In this document: one piece after another, positions 19,701-28,422 of the stretch
Position numbering within the stretch: position 1 is the first letter of the stretch
Layout: every line of letters begins with the position of its first letter
Assembly: GCA_040006575.1 (NCBI GenBank)
Contig: JBDTWS010000001.1
Location: forward strand, 1 to 64,000
DNA length: 64,000 nt
Direction of reading: 5' to 3'
Source: UKL13-2 sp040006575
GTDB taxonomy: Bacteria; Pseudomonadota; Gammaproteobacteria; Burkholderiales; Usitatibacteraceae
Notes under the pieces: generated by a model
The model's input: only the letters and a program-made list of their open reading frames with translations
Database searches by the model: none
What the model was told of the DNA's origin: nothing
Program-made: the position numbers and the translations under genes

Positions 19701-20537
19701 TTGCGAGGCGGTGATAAAACAACTGCCCGCACCCGTTGTGGTGATGGAATTGATATTGGTGTTTGCAACACTGCAATTTCCGCTGGCAATGAAAGTGAGC
19801 GGCAGGCCGCTACTCACCGATACCGACATGCTGAACGTGCCACCTGCCGAATAATTCGGCGATGGCGCCGAGCCGAAGCTGACAGTCTGGTTCAGTTTGG
19901 CAATTGAAATGCTGAAACTCTGCAACGTGCCACTGCCGATCAGGTTGTTCGCCCTCACCTGTCCGGTGAAAAATCCGCCAGCCGATGGCGTACCCGAAAT
20001 CTGGCCGGTCGCGCCGTTCAGGGTCACGCCGGGCGGCAGCGCCCCGCTTGCCAGCGTGAATGGCGTGGACAGTCCCGAATTGTCCAGCAGTGTCGGCGCA
20101 GCAGTGGCGGCGAACGTATGCGAATACGAAACCTGCACGGTGCCACTCGGCGGGCTGCCGCTGGTGAAGGCGGGTGCAGAAACACTGTTGCTATTGCCGA
20201 TCTCGGTGACGATGGCCTGGCGCGCTGCGGCGTTCAGGTTGGAAGTACCGGGATTGCCCATGCCGGCATCAATCTTGGTGTTGAGATAGGCCAGGTTGTT
20301 GGCGGCGCGGATTGAACCCGACGAGCCGAAGCCGTTGGGCAGGTTGTCCACTTCCGGATTCGCACTGGCCGCATGGCAAGGCGCGCAGGCGCTCGCGTAG
20401 TCGGCTCGCGCGTCTGTGACAACCAACGCAATAAGTGCAGGCATGCAGAAGCCGTACACGAAACTCCAGCACCGGCGCGGCTTCCGGGACATTTTTGCCC
20501 GGTGATCCGCACCCGTGTTGGAGTTTTGCCAAGGCAT
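16779..20537 (-). CDS. Large secreted cytochrome c / Ig-repeat protein with dockerin-like C-terminus (1252 aa)
   Basis: Second gene of the tandem, 13 bp after the 2390-aa gene. The hydrophobic signal segment is at about residues 24-45, ending TDARA. Heme motifs are CAPCH (51-55, followed by IDAGMG) and CDTCH (673-677). Putative-Ig, MBG-like and Fn3-like units lie between. After the second heme come a Big_9-like unit (VYTPFTGQSGPDAFTYRAT), a putative-Ig unit and a LTVTKAGAGSGTVTSNPAG unit. The C-terminal module reads SRKVHG, IEPR, then GDVNATRAVNASDISAVKAH and FDLNADGVINNLDVLAVKLR. Two start codons are possible, 20537 and 20492, both with poor ribosome sites; the second lies inside palindrome C. 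The decayed copy at 6778-7391 is closest to this protein. The role is probably the same as that of the giant neighbours. Confidence 0.85.
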   Translation of the reverse strand: MPWQNSNTGADHRAKMSRKPRRCWSFVYGFCMPALIALVVTDARADYASACAPCHAASANPEVDNLPNGFGSSGSIRAANNLAYLNTKIDAGMGNPGTSNLNAAARQAIVTEIGNSNSVSAPAFTSGSPPSGTVQVSYSHTFAATAAPTLLDNSGLSTPFTLASGALPPGVTLNGATGQISGTPSAGGFFTGQVRANNLIGSGTLQSFSISIAKLNQTVSFGSAPSPNYSAGGTFSMSVSVSSGLPLTFIASGNCSVANTNINSITTTGAGSCFITASQAGNGIYNSTQAGQSVTVGMGSQTISFAAQSPATRNYAAGLSFPLNPAATGGPLAGAITYATSSAQICIVSGTTVSVGPLAGTCTITATQNGNANYNSISVARSIVINAVVPTAPTINLAAPGNAQATIAFTPSASDGGSPISSYRAACNPGNVFADGAASPIIVGGLTNSTFYTCTVTATNAIGGTVSGSATVTPTNGAIAPGFTSPNNATFTVGTTGTHTVTATGVPAPGLSMSGTLPQGVTFTPGTGVVTGTPPLGTVGSYILTFTANNNVPSNAVQTFTLTVAKASQAITFPVIPAQVVSNARVPLKATSTSGLAVAYSSLTNSVCTVSSNTVLNLAAGTCTLTANQTGNANYSLAPVITQSFVITATGINTAQGQNDWAEGGGFLQFNACDTCHGASPAGSKLNAANSPTFIGWLYTNNFATAHLSGPIPIPPNATQQAELASYIGTFVPGTNPSNAAVIHNTSVGFTLPNITLGTGTLTAVSVVTAPSKGSVFIGSGSTTAVYTPFTGQSGPDAFTYRATGPAGSTDTRTAVVNIALPSAPVISSATSASGAGGTAFAYNIVASNAPTLYGATGLPAGLFINTSTGQVYGIANAQGTFIVGLSAGNAGGSGTATLTITISGAALTVTKAGAGSGTVTSNPAGINCGAQCTANFNVNALVTLSSSPVAGTAPAVWSGSGCSGSGNCVVTMDAAKAVTATFNAVTAPGAPTNVHAIGGDGQVTVTFTNPVSNGGAAIVSYSVTCNPGAVTTDPAVSPVVVSGLTNGVSYTCDVRANNGFFTGPATSASAMPQPPLALTGIVSRKVHGTAGVLDFDLSQGEDTDGGSNIEPRAGGAGFNIVFQFNHGLSKPPALSVTANDGNPAITNAGLVIDGSDIIVTVSGIPDNSLYRIAIDDIDGQAGFGASVNMAFLVGDVNATRAVNASDISAVKAHDGFAVRKATMRFDLNADGVINNLDVLAVKLRSAKVLPK
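20461..20526. repeat. 66-bp imperfect palindrome, copy C, overlapping a gene start
   Basis: Starts AAACTCCAGCACCGGCGCGG and ends CCGTGTTGGAGTTT. The outer seven bases of each arm are perfect inverses. It lies only 11 bases from the first possible start codon of the 1252-aa gene and contains the second, so codons 4-26 of the long reading come from the repeat. A hairpin here would mask or shape translation initiation. Confidence 0.75.
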
Positions 20538-20550
20538 GGAATAAATTGCG

Positions 20551-23500
20551 CTACGGCAACGCCAGTCCGGAACGCGCCTTCACGGCCGCCAGATCGGCGT
20601 TGTTGATGGTGCCATTGGCATCGATGTCCATGTAGAAATTGCTGGCGTTGACGGTCTGCGTCAGGTGGGCTTTCACCATAGCGATGTCGACGGCATTCAC
20701 GCTGCGGCTCCCGCTTATGTCGCCGACCATGAAGCCGATTGTCGCCGAGGCATCGACAGAGCCATTCACACCGACCAGCGAAATCATGACGCGCGTGCGG
20801 TCGGCAATGTTGGTGAGCGTGACGATCAATTCGTTGCCCACGAAGGCTGAAACTGGCGAACCCACCGCAACCAATGCAGAATCGACTGCGGTGACCGACA
20901 TCACGTTTGATACCGGCCCGTCGAACCGGAACGCAATGCGATGACCCCCGCCAATGCTGCGTGGTTCCACCGTGACGTTGCCGTCGATCGGCTCGGCCGG
21001 ATTGGCAATGTCCACATCAAGCTCCTGCGCGGACACGCCGTGCGCCTTGCGGGACACGACTATTCCGGTGAAGGCCAGCGATCCGGGGGTAACCGCCACC
21101 GTGGCTGATGGTGGGCCGGTACCGGCTGAATTGGTGGCCTTGACTGAACAGGTATAGGGCGTGCCGTTGGTGAGACCGGTGACTGTGAGTGGTGAAGCCG
21201 GACCCGCCGCTGAACTGATGCTTCCGGGATTGCAAATCGCCGTAAAACTGAGTGCACTGCCGCCATCACTGGCGGGCGGCGTGAAACTGATGGTGGCCGC
21301 GCTGTCGCCCGCAACACCCACGCCGATGAGCGGCGCAGCGGGAACGACTGAAGTAATGGTGACGTTGCGCGTGACCTGCGGCGCCGCGTTGAAATTGCCA
21401 TTGCCTTCCTGGTCTGCAGCGATCGTGCACAGGCCTGCCGACACAATGCTGACCGTGGTCGCATTCACGGTACAGGTGGCCGTGGTCAGCGAGCTGTAGG
21501 AAATTGGATTTCCCGAACTGCCGCCCGTGGCCAACGGTGAAATCACAAAGCTGCCGAGACCGAAACTGCGCGGCGTGGCTTGTGCGCCGAACGTGATCGC
21601 CTGCGCGGCCTTGGCCACGGTAATCACCAGGGCTGCATTGCCGGAGCCACCCGCATTGCTGGCCGATATCGTGGCGTTTGCCGTGCCCGCGCCCAGCGGC
21701 GTGCCGGTGATGGCGCCGGTGCCGGCGTTGACGCCAAGTCCGGTCGGCAGGCCGGTCGCATCGAACCCTGTCGGCGTATTGCTGGCGGTGATCTGGTAAT
21801 TCACGGCTTGCCCGAAGGTAACGTTGATAGTGCCGGCGCTGGTGATGACGGGCGGCGCGCCGCCGATCGTGATGCTGACGGTGCGGGCATCGCCGAGCAC
21901 GGACGGGCTGCTGCGCTTGCCGCGATAGGTGAAACTGTCCGGCCCCGAATAGCCGGGCGTCGGTGTGTACGTCGCACTGGTTCCGCTGAAGGCCGACAGC
22001 ATTCCATGCGCTGGCGCCGTCACCACTTCCACCGCCGTGAATGCCGACCAGTTGTCATCCGGCCCCGTGACGTGATTGGTGAGCTTGATATGTCCGGATA
22101 CATCGATGGGCGCCGCAATGTTGAATGGGGTGATGACCGTATTGGCCGGCAGTACGTTGCCGATGTAGGCCGCCAACGCCGCCAGTTCAGCCTGCGACAG
22201 CGCCTGCACGGCAATCGAGTTGCTGGTGGCGCCGAATGCACCGGACATCAAGGGCTGCGTCGAACGCACATGATTGAGCACGGTCGCGGTATTGCCGGCG
22301 CCATTGAACTGGTTGCCGACCGGCACCGGTCCGTGGCAGTTGGCACAGATGCTGCCCCACAGCGCCTGCCCATTGGCGGATGTCGGCGTGACGGTGACCG
22401 GCCCCGAAGCCGGGCCGGGACCCACCGCATTCACGGCTGATACGGTACACGTGTATTGCGTGCCATTGAGGAGACTGGCGACCACCACAGGTGAGGCGCC
22501 GCTGCTGCCGGTTCCCGAGGGCGAGCAACTGGCGTTGTATTGCGTGATCGGGCTACCGCCGTTGCTGGCAGGCGGCGCAAACGCAATGCTCGCCTGCACA
22601 TCGGAGCCGGTGGCAACGCCAATCAATGGTGCACCTGGCGCCGTGGCGGTGATGGTGATGTTGCGCGTGACCTGTGTGGCCGCCGCAAAATTTGAATCGC
22701 CCGGCTGGTTGGCCGCCAGCGTGCAGGTGCCGGCCGTGACCATCGTCACAGTGGTGCCGCTGACGGTGCAGACCGCTGGCGTGGTGGAGGAATGGATCAC
22801 CGCGAGTGCGGAACTTGATGTTGCCGGTGGCGAGATGGCGAACGGCGTCATGCTGAACGCTATCGGCGTAACCTGCGCGCCGAAGGTAATTGCCTGGCTG
22901 GCCGCATTGATGTTGAAACCCTGCGTCACGGTGTTGGCGACGTTGTAGTCGACGTTCGCTGCCACATCGGCTGAAATCGAGCAGACACCCGTCGTCAACG
23001 TGGTCACGCTGGAGCCGGATACCGTACAGACACTGGCGGTGTTCGAGGTAAAGATTACAGTGAGGCCCGAAGTGGCCGTTGCCGATAGGACAAACGGCGT
23101 CACCGAGAAACTGCGCGCGCCTGGATTGGCGAAGTTGATCGACTGGTTCGCTTTTGCCACCGTCAGTGTGAATGACTGCATGACGGTGCCGCTGCCGTTC
23201 ATGGCGGACACGGTCAACGGGTAGCTTCCGGCAGTACCGGAGGCGGGTGTGCCGGCCAGCACGCCGGTGCCACCGGTGAAAGTAACACCGGCGGGCAGCG
23301 AACCGGTCGCTGACCGTGCCGGCGCTGGTGTACCGCTGGCCGTGACGGTGAAGTTGCCTGCGCTCAGGACATTGAATGTGGTCGACGTCGCGCTGGTGAT
23401 GAGCGGCGCTACCGGCGTGGCAGTTGGCGTCACCATGACCGTGCCGGATGCTGAACCGGTACCGGCTGCATTGATGGCGCTCACCGAGCAGGTGTACTGC

Positions 23501-26500
23501 ACGCCATTCGTAAGTCCGGTAACCGTGACCGGTGACACCGCATTGCTGCCGCTGCCGGTTGGCGCGCAGGTGGCGCTGTACGACGTGATGGCACTGCCGC
23601 CGTTCGAGGCCGGCGCGGTGAAGGCAATCGCCGCCTGCTGGTCGCCCGGTGTGGCGGCGCCAATGACCGGCGCGCCGGGTGCCACTGCGGTAATACTCAC
23701 ATCCTGCGTGACCTGCAACGCGGCATTGATGTTGGCGTTGCCCGGCTGGTTGGCGGTAATCGTGCAAGTGCCTGATGTCACCTTGGTGACTGTCGTGCCG
23801 GCAACCGTACACGCGGTGGGTGTGAGCGAACCGTAGCTGACAGCCAGGCCTGAACTGGCTGTTGCGGTTGGGCTGATGGCGAAACTGGCACCCGGTGAAA
23901 ATTGCTGGCTGGCCTGCGCGCCGAAGGAAATACTCTGGCCGGCTTTGCTGATGGTGATGACGAGACTTGCGGGCACGGGGGGATTAGGATTGGGATTGGT
24001 TGCACTGATGGTGGCATTGAACACGCCTGCAGTGGAGGCCGTCCCGCTGATGAGTCCTGTCCCGGTATTTATGCTTGTGCCAGGCGGCAAGTTGCCGGCA
24101 CTGAAACTTGCTGGGCCATTGGTGGCCGTTATCAGATACTGGAAGAGCTGACCGACAACGCCATTTGCGGTACCGGAGCTGGTGATTGCCGATTGCGCAG
24201 CCGGCTGCTGCACCGTGATGGAGACGGTTCTTGCCTCACCTTGCAAGTTGGGCCCCGTACGGAAACCGCGATACGTGAATGTGTCCGGTCCGGCGTAACC
24301 GGGATTGGGTGTGTAGGTCACAGTGGTACCGGTGAACACAGAGAGCGTTCCATTCGTGGGCTGCGTCACGGCCTGCACGCCGGTGAACGTCATTGCCTGC
24401 GAATTGAGCGTGATGTGGTTCGGGAACGCCACATCGACCTGCTTCGCGGTCTGGTAGGCGGTCTGAACACTGATCGCCGGCACCTGTTGCTTGATGTACT
24501 TTGCGATCTCGGCAAGCTCATTGGCGGTGAGCGCCTGCACGACGGGTTGTGCAACCATTTCCACCACCGCCGAGCGAACGTATTGCAATATTGTCGAGGT
24601 GTCACCGGCGGCATTGAAGCGGGTACCGGTGGGCGGCACGCCGTGGCAACTGCTGCAGGCGTTGGTCCACATGTTCAAGCCGGAATCGAGGAATGGCGTC
24701 ACGTTAATGGCGTTGGACTGAACGCTGCTGCCGACCGCATTGACGGCCACCACCCGGCACGTATGCAACACCCCGTTGGCGAGGCCGGTCACAACGACGG
24801 GCGAATCGGCACTGTTGCCTGTGAAATTGCCGGGATTGCAGGTGGCGCTGTAACCGGTGATGGGACTACCGCCGTCGCTCGACGGAGGCGATACTTCAAT
24901 GGTGGCCTTGCCGTCGCTGCCTACCGCGCTGTCCGCTGTCGGCGCGCCCGGGACCACTACATTTATTGCGATGTTCCGGCTGACCTGTGAAGCAGTGCTG
25001 TAGTTGCTGTCGCCGGACTGATTGGCGGCAATCTGGCAGGTGCCGGCGGAGATGATATTGACGCTGCCGTTGGTGACGGTACATATATTTGCACTGAGCG
25101 ACGTGTAGACGATGGGATTGCCAGACAATCCACCGGTTGCGGGCGGACTGATGGCAAATGTGCCGCCGTCGACAAACGGCTGAGCGGCCTGCGCCGGGAA
25201 TGAGATGATCTGCAAGCCCTTGTCGATATTGAAATTTCGCGAAACATCGAGAGCGACCTGGTAAGCCGCATTGCCGTCCTGGGACGCTTCAACGGTGCAA
25301 ATGCCCGCTGAGACCATCGTGACCGTTGTGCCGCTGATCGTGCACTTGGGCAATGTGAGGGAGGCATAGGCGATGGGCAAACCCGAGGCCACTGTTGCGA
25401 GCGGCGTCAGGGCGAAGCTGGCCCCGGCAACAAATACGCGATCCGGCAGCACGTTTGCCGCACCCCAACTGATTGACTGCGACGCCTTGCTGATGTCGAA
25501 ACTCTGCGGCACCAGCGGCGCAGCGTTGTAGTTGGCATCACCGGCCTGCGCGGCGGTGATGGTGCAGGTACCGGCCGCCAGCATGGTAACCACGCCCGGC
25601 GAGGTCACGGTGCAGATGGTCGCCGTGCTCGAGGTGAAGGTCACCGCCAGCGATGACGAAGCCGACGCACTCAGCGCGAAAGTCGACGGACTGTAAGTAC
25701 GGTTGGCCGGGTCGGCAAACGTGATGGCCTGGTTAGCCTTGGCGATAGTCAGCGTAAAGGCCTGGTTGGCTTGGGGTGCGGTCCCATTGGAGGCACTGAA
25801 TGTCAGGTTGAAGGTGCCGGCGGTGCCCAGTGCGGGTGTTCCGGCGAGCAAGCCGGTTGCCGCAATCTGTCCGACTGTGCTGAAAGTTATACCAGTTGGA
25901 GGTGTACTAAAAGTGAACAAGGTCGGGTTAGAAATGCCAGTCGCCACGACCTGGAAACTGCTTGGCTGGCCAATCGTGAATGTGACGTTATTGGCGCTGC
26001 GCATAACAGGTGCTATCGGAACCGCCGACGTAATGGGGTTGACACCCACCCCATTCGACGTAACGCTGGTTCCAATCGCATTGGTCGCCGTCATGTTGCA
26101 ACTCCACGGTGGACCGTTGCTGAGCCCCGTAACGACAATGGGGGATGCTGTGCCTGTACCCACTTTCGGTGTACCGCCGCCGAGGCTGCATGTCACCGTG
26201 TAACCGGTGATGGGAGAGCCTGGGTTGGCTGGTGGCGTGAAAACAACCGTGGCTCGCAGGTCCCCGCCAATGGCAGCGGTGATTACCGGTGCATCGGGCT
26301 CACCAGCCGACAAAACCACCACGCGGGTAGCTTGTATCGCGACGGAATAATTCGCATTGCCTGCCTGGTTGGCAGCCAACGTGCAATCCCCGGCAGATTT
26401 CATCGTGACGGTCGTACCACTGACGGTGCAAATGCCTGTCGTCAGCGAGCTGTACACGACGGGGTTTCCCGATCCACCGCTGGCGGTTGCCGGGTCAATC

Positions 26501-27723
26501 GCAAATGTCGAATTGAAAACAAAAGGGTAGAAATCCGGATTCTGAACCGGGAACGTGATGACTTGCGTCGCCTGGTTGATCTGCACCACGCGTGCAGGAG
26601 AAGTGTCGGCGAGCCAGTTTGTACTGACGGCCTGGTTGGCGACAATCGAGCAGCTACCTACCCCGACCTTGGTGATGGTGGTGCCACTAACGGTGCAGAC
26701 CGATGCCGGCGACACGCTGTAGGTGATAACGCCGGGCGACGGACTGGTAGCAAGCGGATTGATGGTGAATGTCGTGTTGGGCCGGAAAAACTGGCTACTC
26801 GGGGACTGCACCGGTATGACCGGATTCGGGTTGCCCTTGGCGATATTGAATGTGAGCGTCGCGTTCGGCCCTGCCCCGCCTTCGTTGCTGGCAGAAATGG
26901 TCGACGGGTCGGCTGAGTTGAACGTTGTCGGTGTCCCCGAAATGACGGCACCGCTGCGCGCCAGGCCGGGCGGCAGGCCGGAAGCATTGAATGAGTTCGG
27001 GCCGTTGGATGCTGTGATCGTGTACGAAAGTGCCAAGCCCACGGTTCCGCTCTTGCTGAGTGAACTGGTGATAACGGGTACGGGTGGCGGATTGACGGTG
27101 ACGGTGACGGTGCGCTCGGACGTACTGAGTGAATCGTTGCTGTTGCGGGCGCGATAAGTAAAGGTGTCGTTACCGACGAATCCACCGTTTGGCGTGTAGG
27201 TAATGCGGCGCAACGAGTTGTTGTACGACACGGAGCCGTTGTTGGGTACGTTTGCGCCGGTGACGAGTGTGGTGAGATTGGAAATACTCGTGCTGAGCAC
27301 CACGTCGCCAGACACATCGATATTGATGGCAGTCTCGAACGAAGTCGTGCGGTTGAGCGGCGTCGTGTCGAAGACGGTTTCAAGGTACAGCACGATACTG
27401 TCCTTCTGATCCTCACTCAGGTCGGCGGCGCCGCCATTGGCAAAAATGCCCATGCCGCCGGCATTGGAAATAGCGGTGTTGAAAATGGTTTTTTGATTTG
27501 CCGCATTGGCGCGTGCGCCGCTCGGTGTGCCACCGTGGCAATCGGCGCAGGCATTTTGCCCGTTGATGTTCTGGTTCCACAGGGTCTGGCCGGCGCCCGA
27601 GGACGCAGCGAAAGCAGTGACTGAAGGTACCGTTGAAAACAGTGCAACCGTGAGCAGAAGGCGGACCGATGAAATTGCGCCATGCCATCCGCCACGTCTG
27701 AAATTGCCTTTTTGTCCCCGCAT
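20551..27723 (-). CDS. Giant secreted cytochrome c / Ig-repeat protein with dockerin-like C-terminus (2390 aa)
   Basis: First gene of the tandem, with GGGGAG about seven bases before ATG. The signal peptide spans residues about 20-40 (TVALFSTVPSVTAFAA). Heme motifs are CADCH (59-63), CSSCH (1023-1027) and CANCH (1793-1797). Each is followed by a Met-containing loop and a C-terminal helix such as IAKYIK, then a Big_9-like unit (TYTPNPGYAGPDTFTYRG), a putative-Ig unit, MBG-like units and Fn3-like units. The protein reads as three heme-headed blocks. The end is the shared module: SRKAHG, VEPR, GDISGSRSVNAVDIAMVKAH, then MDIDANGTINNADLAAVKAR. No membrane anchor, LPXTG or PEP-CTERM signal is visible, so the dockerin-like tail is the best candidate for attachment or sorting. 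The heme-loaded surface fibre role is an inference from domains. Confidence 0.85.
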   Translation of the reverse strand: MRGQKGNFRRGGWHGAISSVRLLLTVALFSTVPSVTAFAASSGAGQTLWNQNINGQNACADCHGGTPSGARANAANQKTIFNTAISNAGGMGIFANGGAADLSEDQKDSIVLYLETVFDTTPLNRTTSFETAINIDVSGDVVLSTSISNLTTLVTGANVPNNGSVSYNNSLRRITYTPNGGFVGNDTFTYRARNSNDSLSTSERTVTVTVNPPPVPVITSSLSKSGTVGLALSYTITASNGPNSFNASGLPPGLARSGAVISGTPTTFNSADPSTISASNEGGAGPNATLTFNIAKGNPNPVIPVQSPSSQFFRPNTTFTINPLATSPSPGVITYSVSPASVCTVSGTTITKVGVGSCSIVANQAVSTNWLADTSPARVVQINQATQVITFPVQNPDFYPFVFNSTFAIDPATASGGSGNPVVYSSLTTGICTVSGTTVTMKSAGDCTLAANQAGNANYSVAIQATRVVVLSAGEPDAPVITAAIGGDLRATVVFTPPANPGSPITGYTVTCSLGGGTPKVGTGTASPIVVTGLSNGPPWSCNMTATNAIGTSVTSNGVGVNPITSAVPIAPVMRSANNVTFTIGQPSSFQVVATGISNPTLFTFSTPPTGITFSTVGQIAATGLLAGTPALGTAGTFNLTFSASNGTAPQANQAFTLTIAKANQAITFADPANRTYSPSTFALSASASSSLAVTFTSSTATICTVTSPGVVTMLAAGTCTITAAQAGDANYNAAPLVPQSFDISKASQSISWGAANVLPDRVFVAGASFALTPLATVASGLPIAYASLTLPKCTISGTTVTMVSAGICTVEASQDGNAAYQVALDVSRNFNIDKGLQIISFPAQAAQPFVDGGTFAISPPATGGLSGNPIVYTSLSANICTVTNGSVNIISAGTCQIAANQSGDSNYSTASQVSRNIAINVVVPGAPTADSAVGSDGKATIEVSPPSSDGGSPITGYSATCNPGNFTGNSADSPVVVTGLANGVLHTCRVVAVNAVGSSVQSNAINVTPFLDSGLNMWTNACSSCHGVPPTGTRFNAAGDTSTILQYVRSAVVEMVAQPVVQALTANELAEIAKYIKQQVPAISVQTAYQTAKQVDVAFPNHITLNSQAMTFTGVQAVTQPTNGTLSVFTGTTVTYTPNPGYAGPDTFTYRGFRTGPNLQGEARTVSITVQQPAAQSAITSSGTANGVVGQLFQYLITATNGPASFSAGNLPPGTSINTGTGLISGTASTAGVFNATISATNPNPNPPVPASLVITISKAGQSISFGAQASQQFSPGASFAISPTATASSGLAVSYGSLTPTACTVAGTTVTKVTSGTCTITANQPGNANINAALQVTQDVSITAVAPGAPVIGAATPGDQQAAIAFTAPASNGGSAITSYSATCAPTGSGSNAVSPVTVTGLTNGVQYTCSVSAINAAGTGSASGTVMVTPTATPVAPLITSATSTTFNVLSAGNFTVTASGTPAPARSATGSLPAGVTFTGGTGVLAGTPASGTAGSYPLTVSAMNGSGTVMQSFTLTVAKANQSINFANPGARSFSVTPFVLSATATSGLTVIFTSNTASVCTVSGSSVTTLTTGVCSISADVAANVDYNVANTVTQGFNINAASQAITFGAQVTPIAFSMTPFAISPPATSSSALAVIHSSTTPAVCTVSGTTVTMVTAGTCTLAANQPGDSNFAAATQVTRNITITATAPGAPLIGVATGSDVQASIAFAPPASNGGSPITQYNASCSPSGTGSSGASPVVVASLLNGTQYTCTVSAVNAVGPGPASGPVTVTPTSANGQALWGSICANCHGPVPVGNQFNGAGNTATVLNHVRSTQPLMSGAFGATSNSIAVQALSQAELAALAAYIGNVLPANTVITPFNIAAPIDVSGHIKLTNHVTGPDDNWSAFTAVEVVTAPAHGMLSAFSGTSATYTPTPGYSGPDSFTYRGKRSSPSVLGDARTVSITIGGAPPVITSAGTINVTFGQAVNYQITASNTPTGFDATGLPTGLGVNAGTGAITGTPLGAGTANATISASNAGGSGNAALVITVAKAAQAITFGAQATPRSFGLGSFVISPLATGGSSGNPISYSSLTTATCTVNATTVSIVSAGLCTIAADQEGNGNFNAAPQVTRNVTITSVVPAAPLIGVGVAGDSAATISFTPPASDGGSALSFTAICNPGSISSAAGPASPLTVTGLTNGTPYTCSVKATNSAGTGPPSATVAVTPGSLAFTGIVVSRKAHGVSAQELDVDIANPAEPIDGNVTVEPRSIGGGHRIAFRFDGPVSNVMSVTAVDSALVAVGSPVSAFVGNELIVTLTNIADRTRVMISLVGVNGSVDASATIGFMVGDISGSRSVNAVDIAMVKAHLTQTVNASNFYMDIDANGTINNADLAAVKARSGLALP

Positions 27724-28422
27724 GTCGTAACTCCCCTTTGGACTGTGCGCGAGTTGCGTGAAAAAATCAGTGCAACGGGCGCCTTCCGATGACGCATTTG
27801 TTCAGGTCGTTTTTGATCGTTTAATTTATGCCTGTGGTCGCCGGGCAACTGCCGATCACCCGACTTGTCATCGCAGATTCTTCGCAACGGTTTGCTGGGT
27901 AACAGCAAAACCAATACACCTGCCAACGGGAAACTCAATAATTGGCGCGTTTCTGTAACCAAAAAACCTTTAAAGCTACGCCAGTAAAAAGGTTTACGTC
28001 TTAATTTTCACAACGTCAATATGCTCTAATTGGCTACCTTTTGAATCATTCAGAGTCTAGCTGGTGTACTGTTTGCAACAAAGGTAATTTGGCATTGTTG
28101 CATACCTCAATCAGGGTAGAAATTGGCACCGTTGCCATAGGTGACTTCCGTCACAATAAATGACAACAAGATCGGTCAGGAAAAAGCCGGAATTTGGGGG
28201 CGGTTCGGTTGCACCGATATGGCGGAAGACTTGGCCCACGAACCAGCGACGAAAAATTGTTACGTAAGACCGGGGGGATACTCGCTGTACCTCACGTAAA
28301 GCATGAAGAAATTTGATATTTACGGTAAACTGGCCCGCCGGATTTTCAAAAGGGGCGGCGTCAGCGCGCATGCCGGAAACCGGGCATTTCATCCAGCCCA
28401 GCTTCAGCCAGGGAGAGCCAAC
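27724..28422. promoter_or_regulatory. Divergent control region between giant operon and autotransporter operon
   Basis: About 700 bases of non-coding sequence, the middle of it A/T-rich, between two oppositely oriented surface-protein operons. Both must start here, so it should hold both promoters. An inverted repeat AAACCTTT to AAAAGGTTT spans about 27964-27995. I cannot name a specific operator or convincing -35/-10 pair. The frame reading upstream from 28303 into the autotransporter gene is probably not translated. Confidence 0.5.

Noticed and set aside
21580..22440. Long plus-strand frames opposite the giant genes (also near 11994-12938, 23902-24990 and 25771-26916)
   Set aside because: They are antisense shadows of repetitive, GC-rich coding sequence; the opposite frame has signal peptide, heme motifs and recognisable domains.
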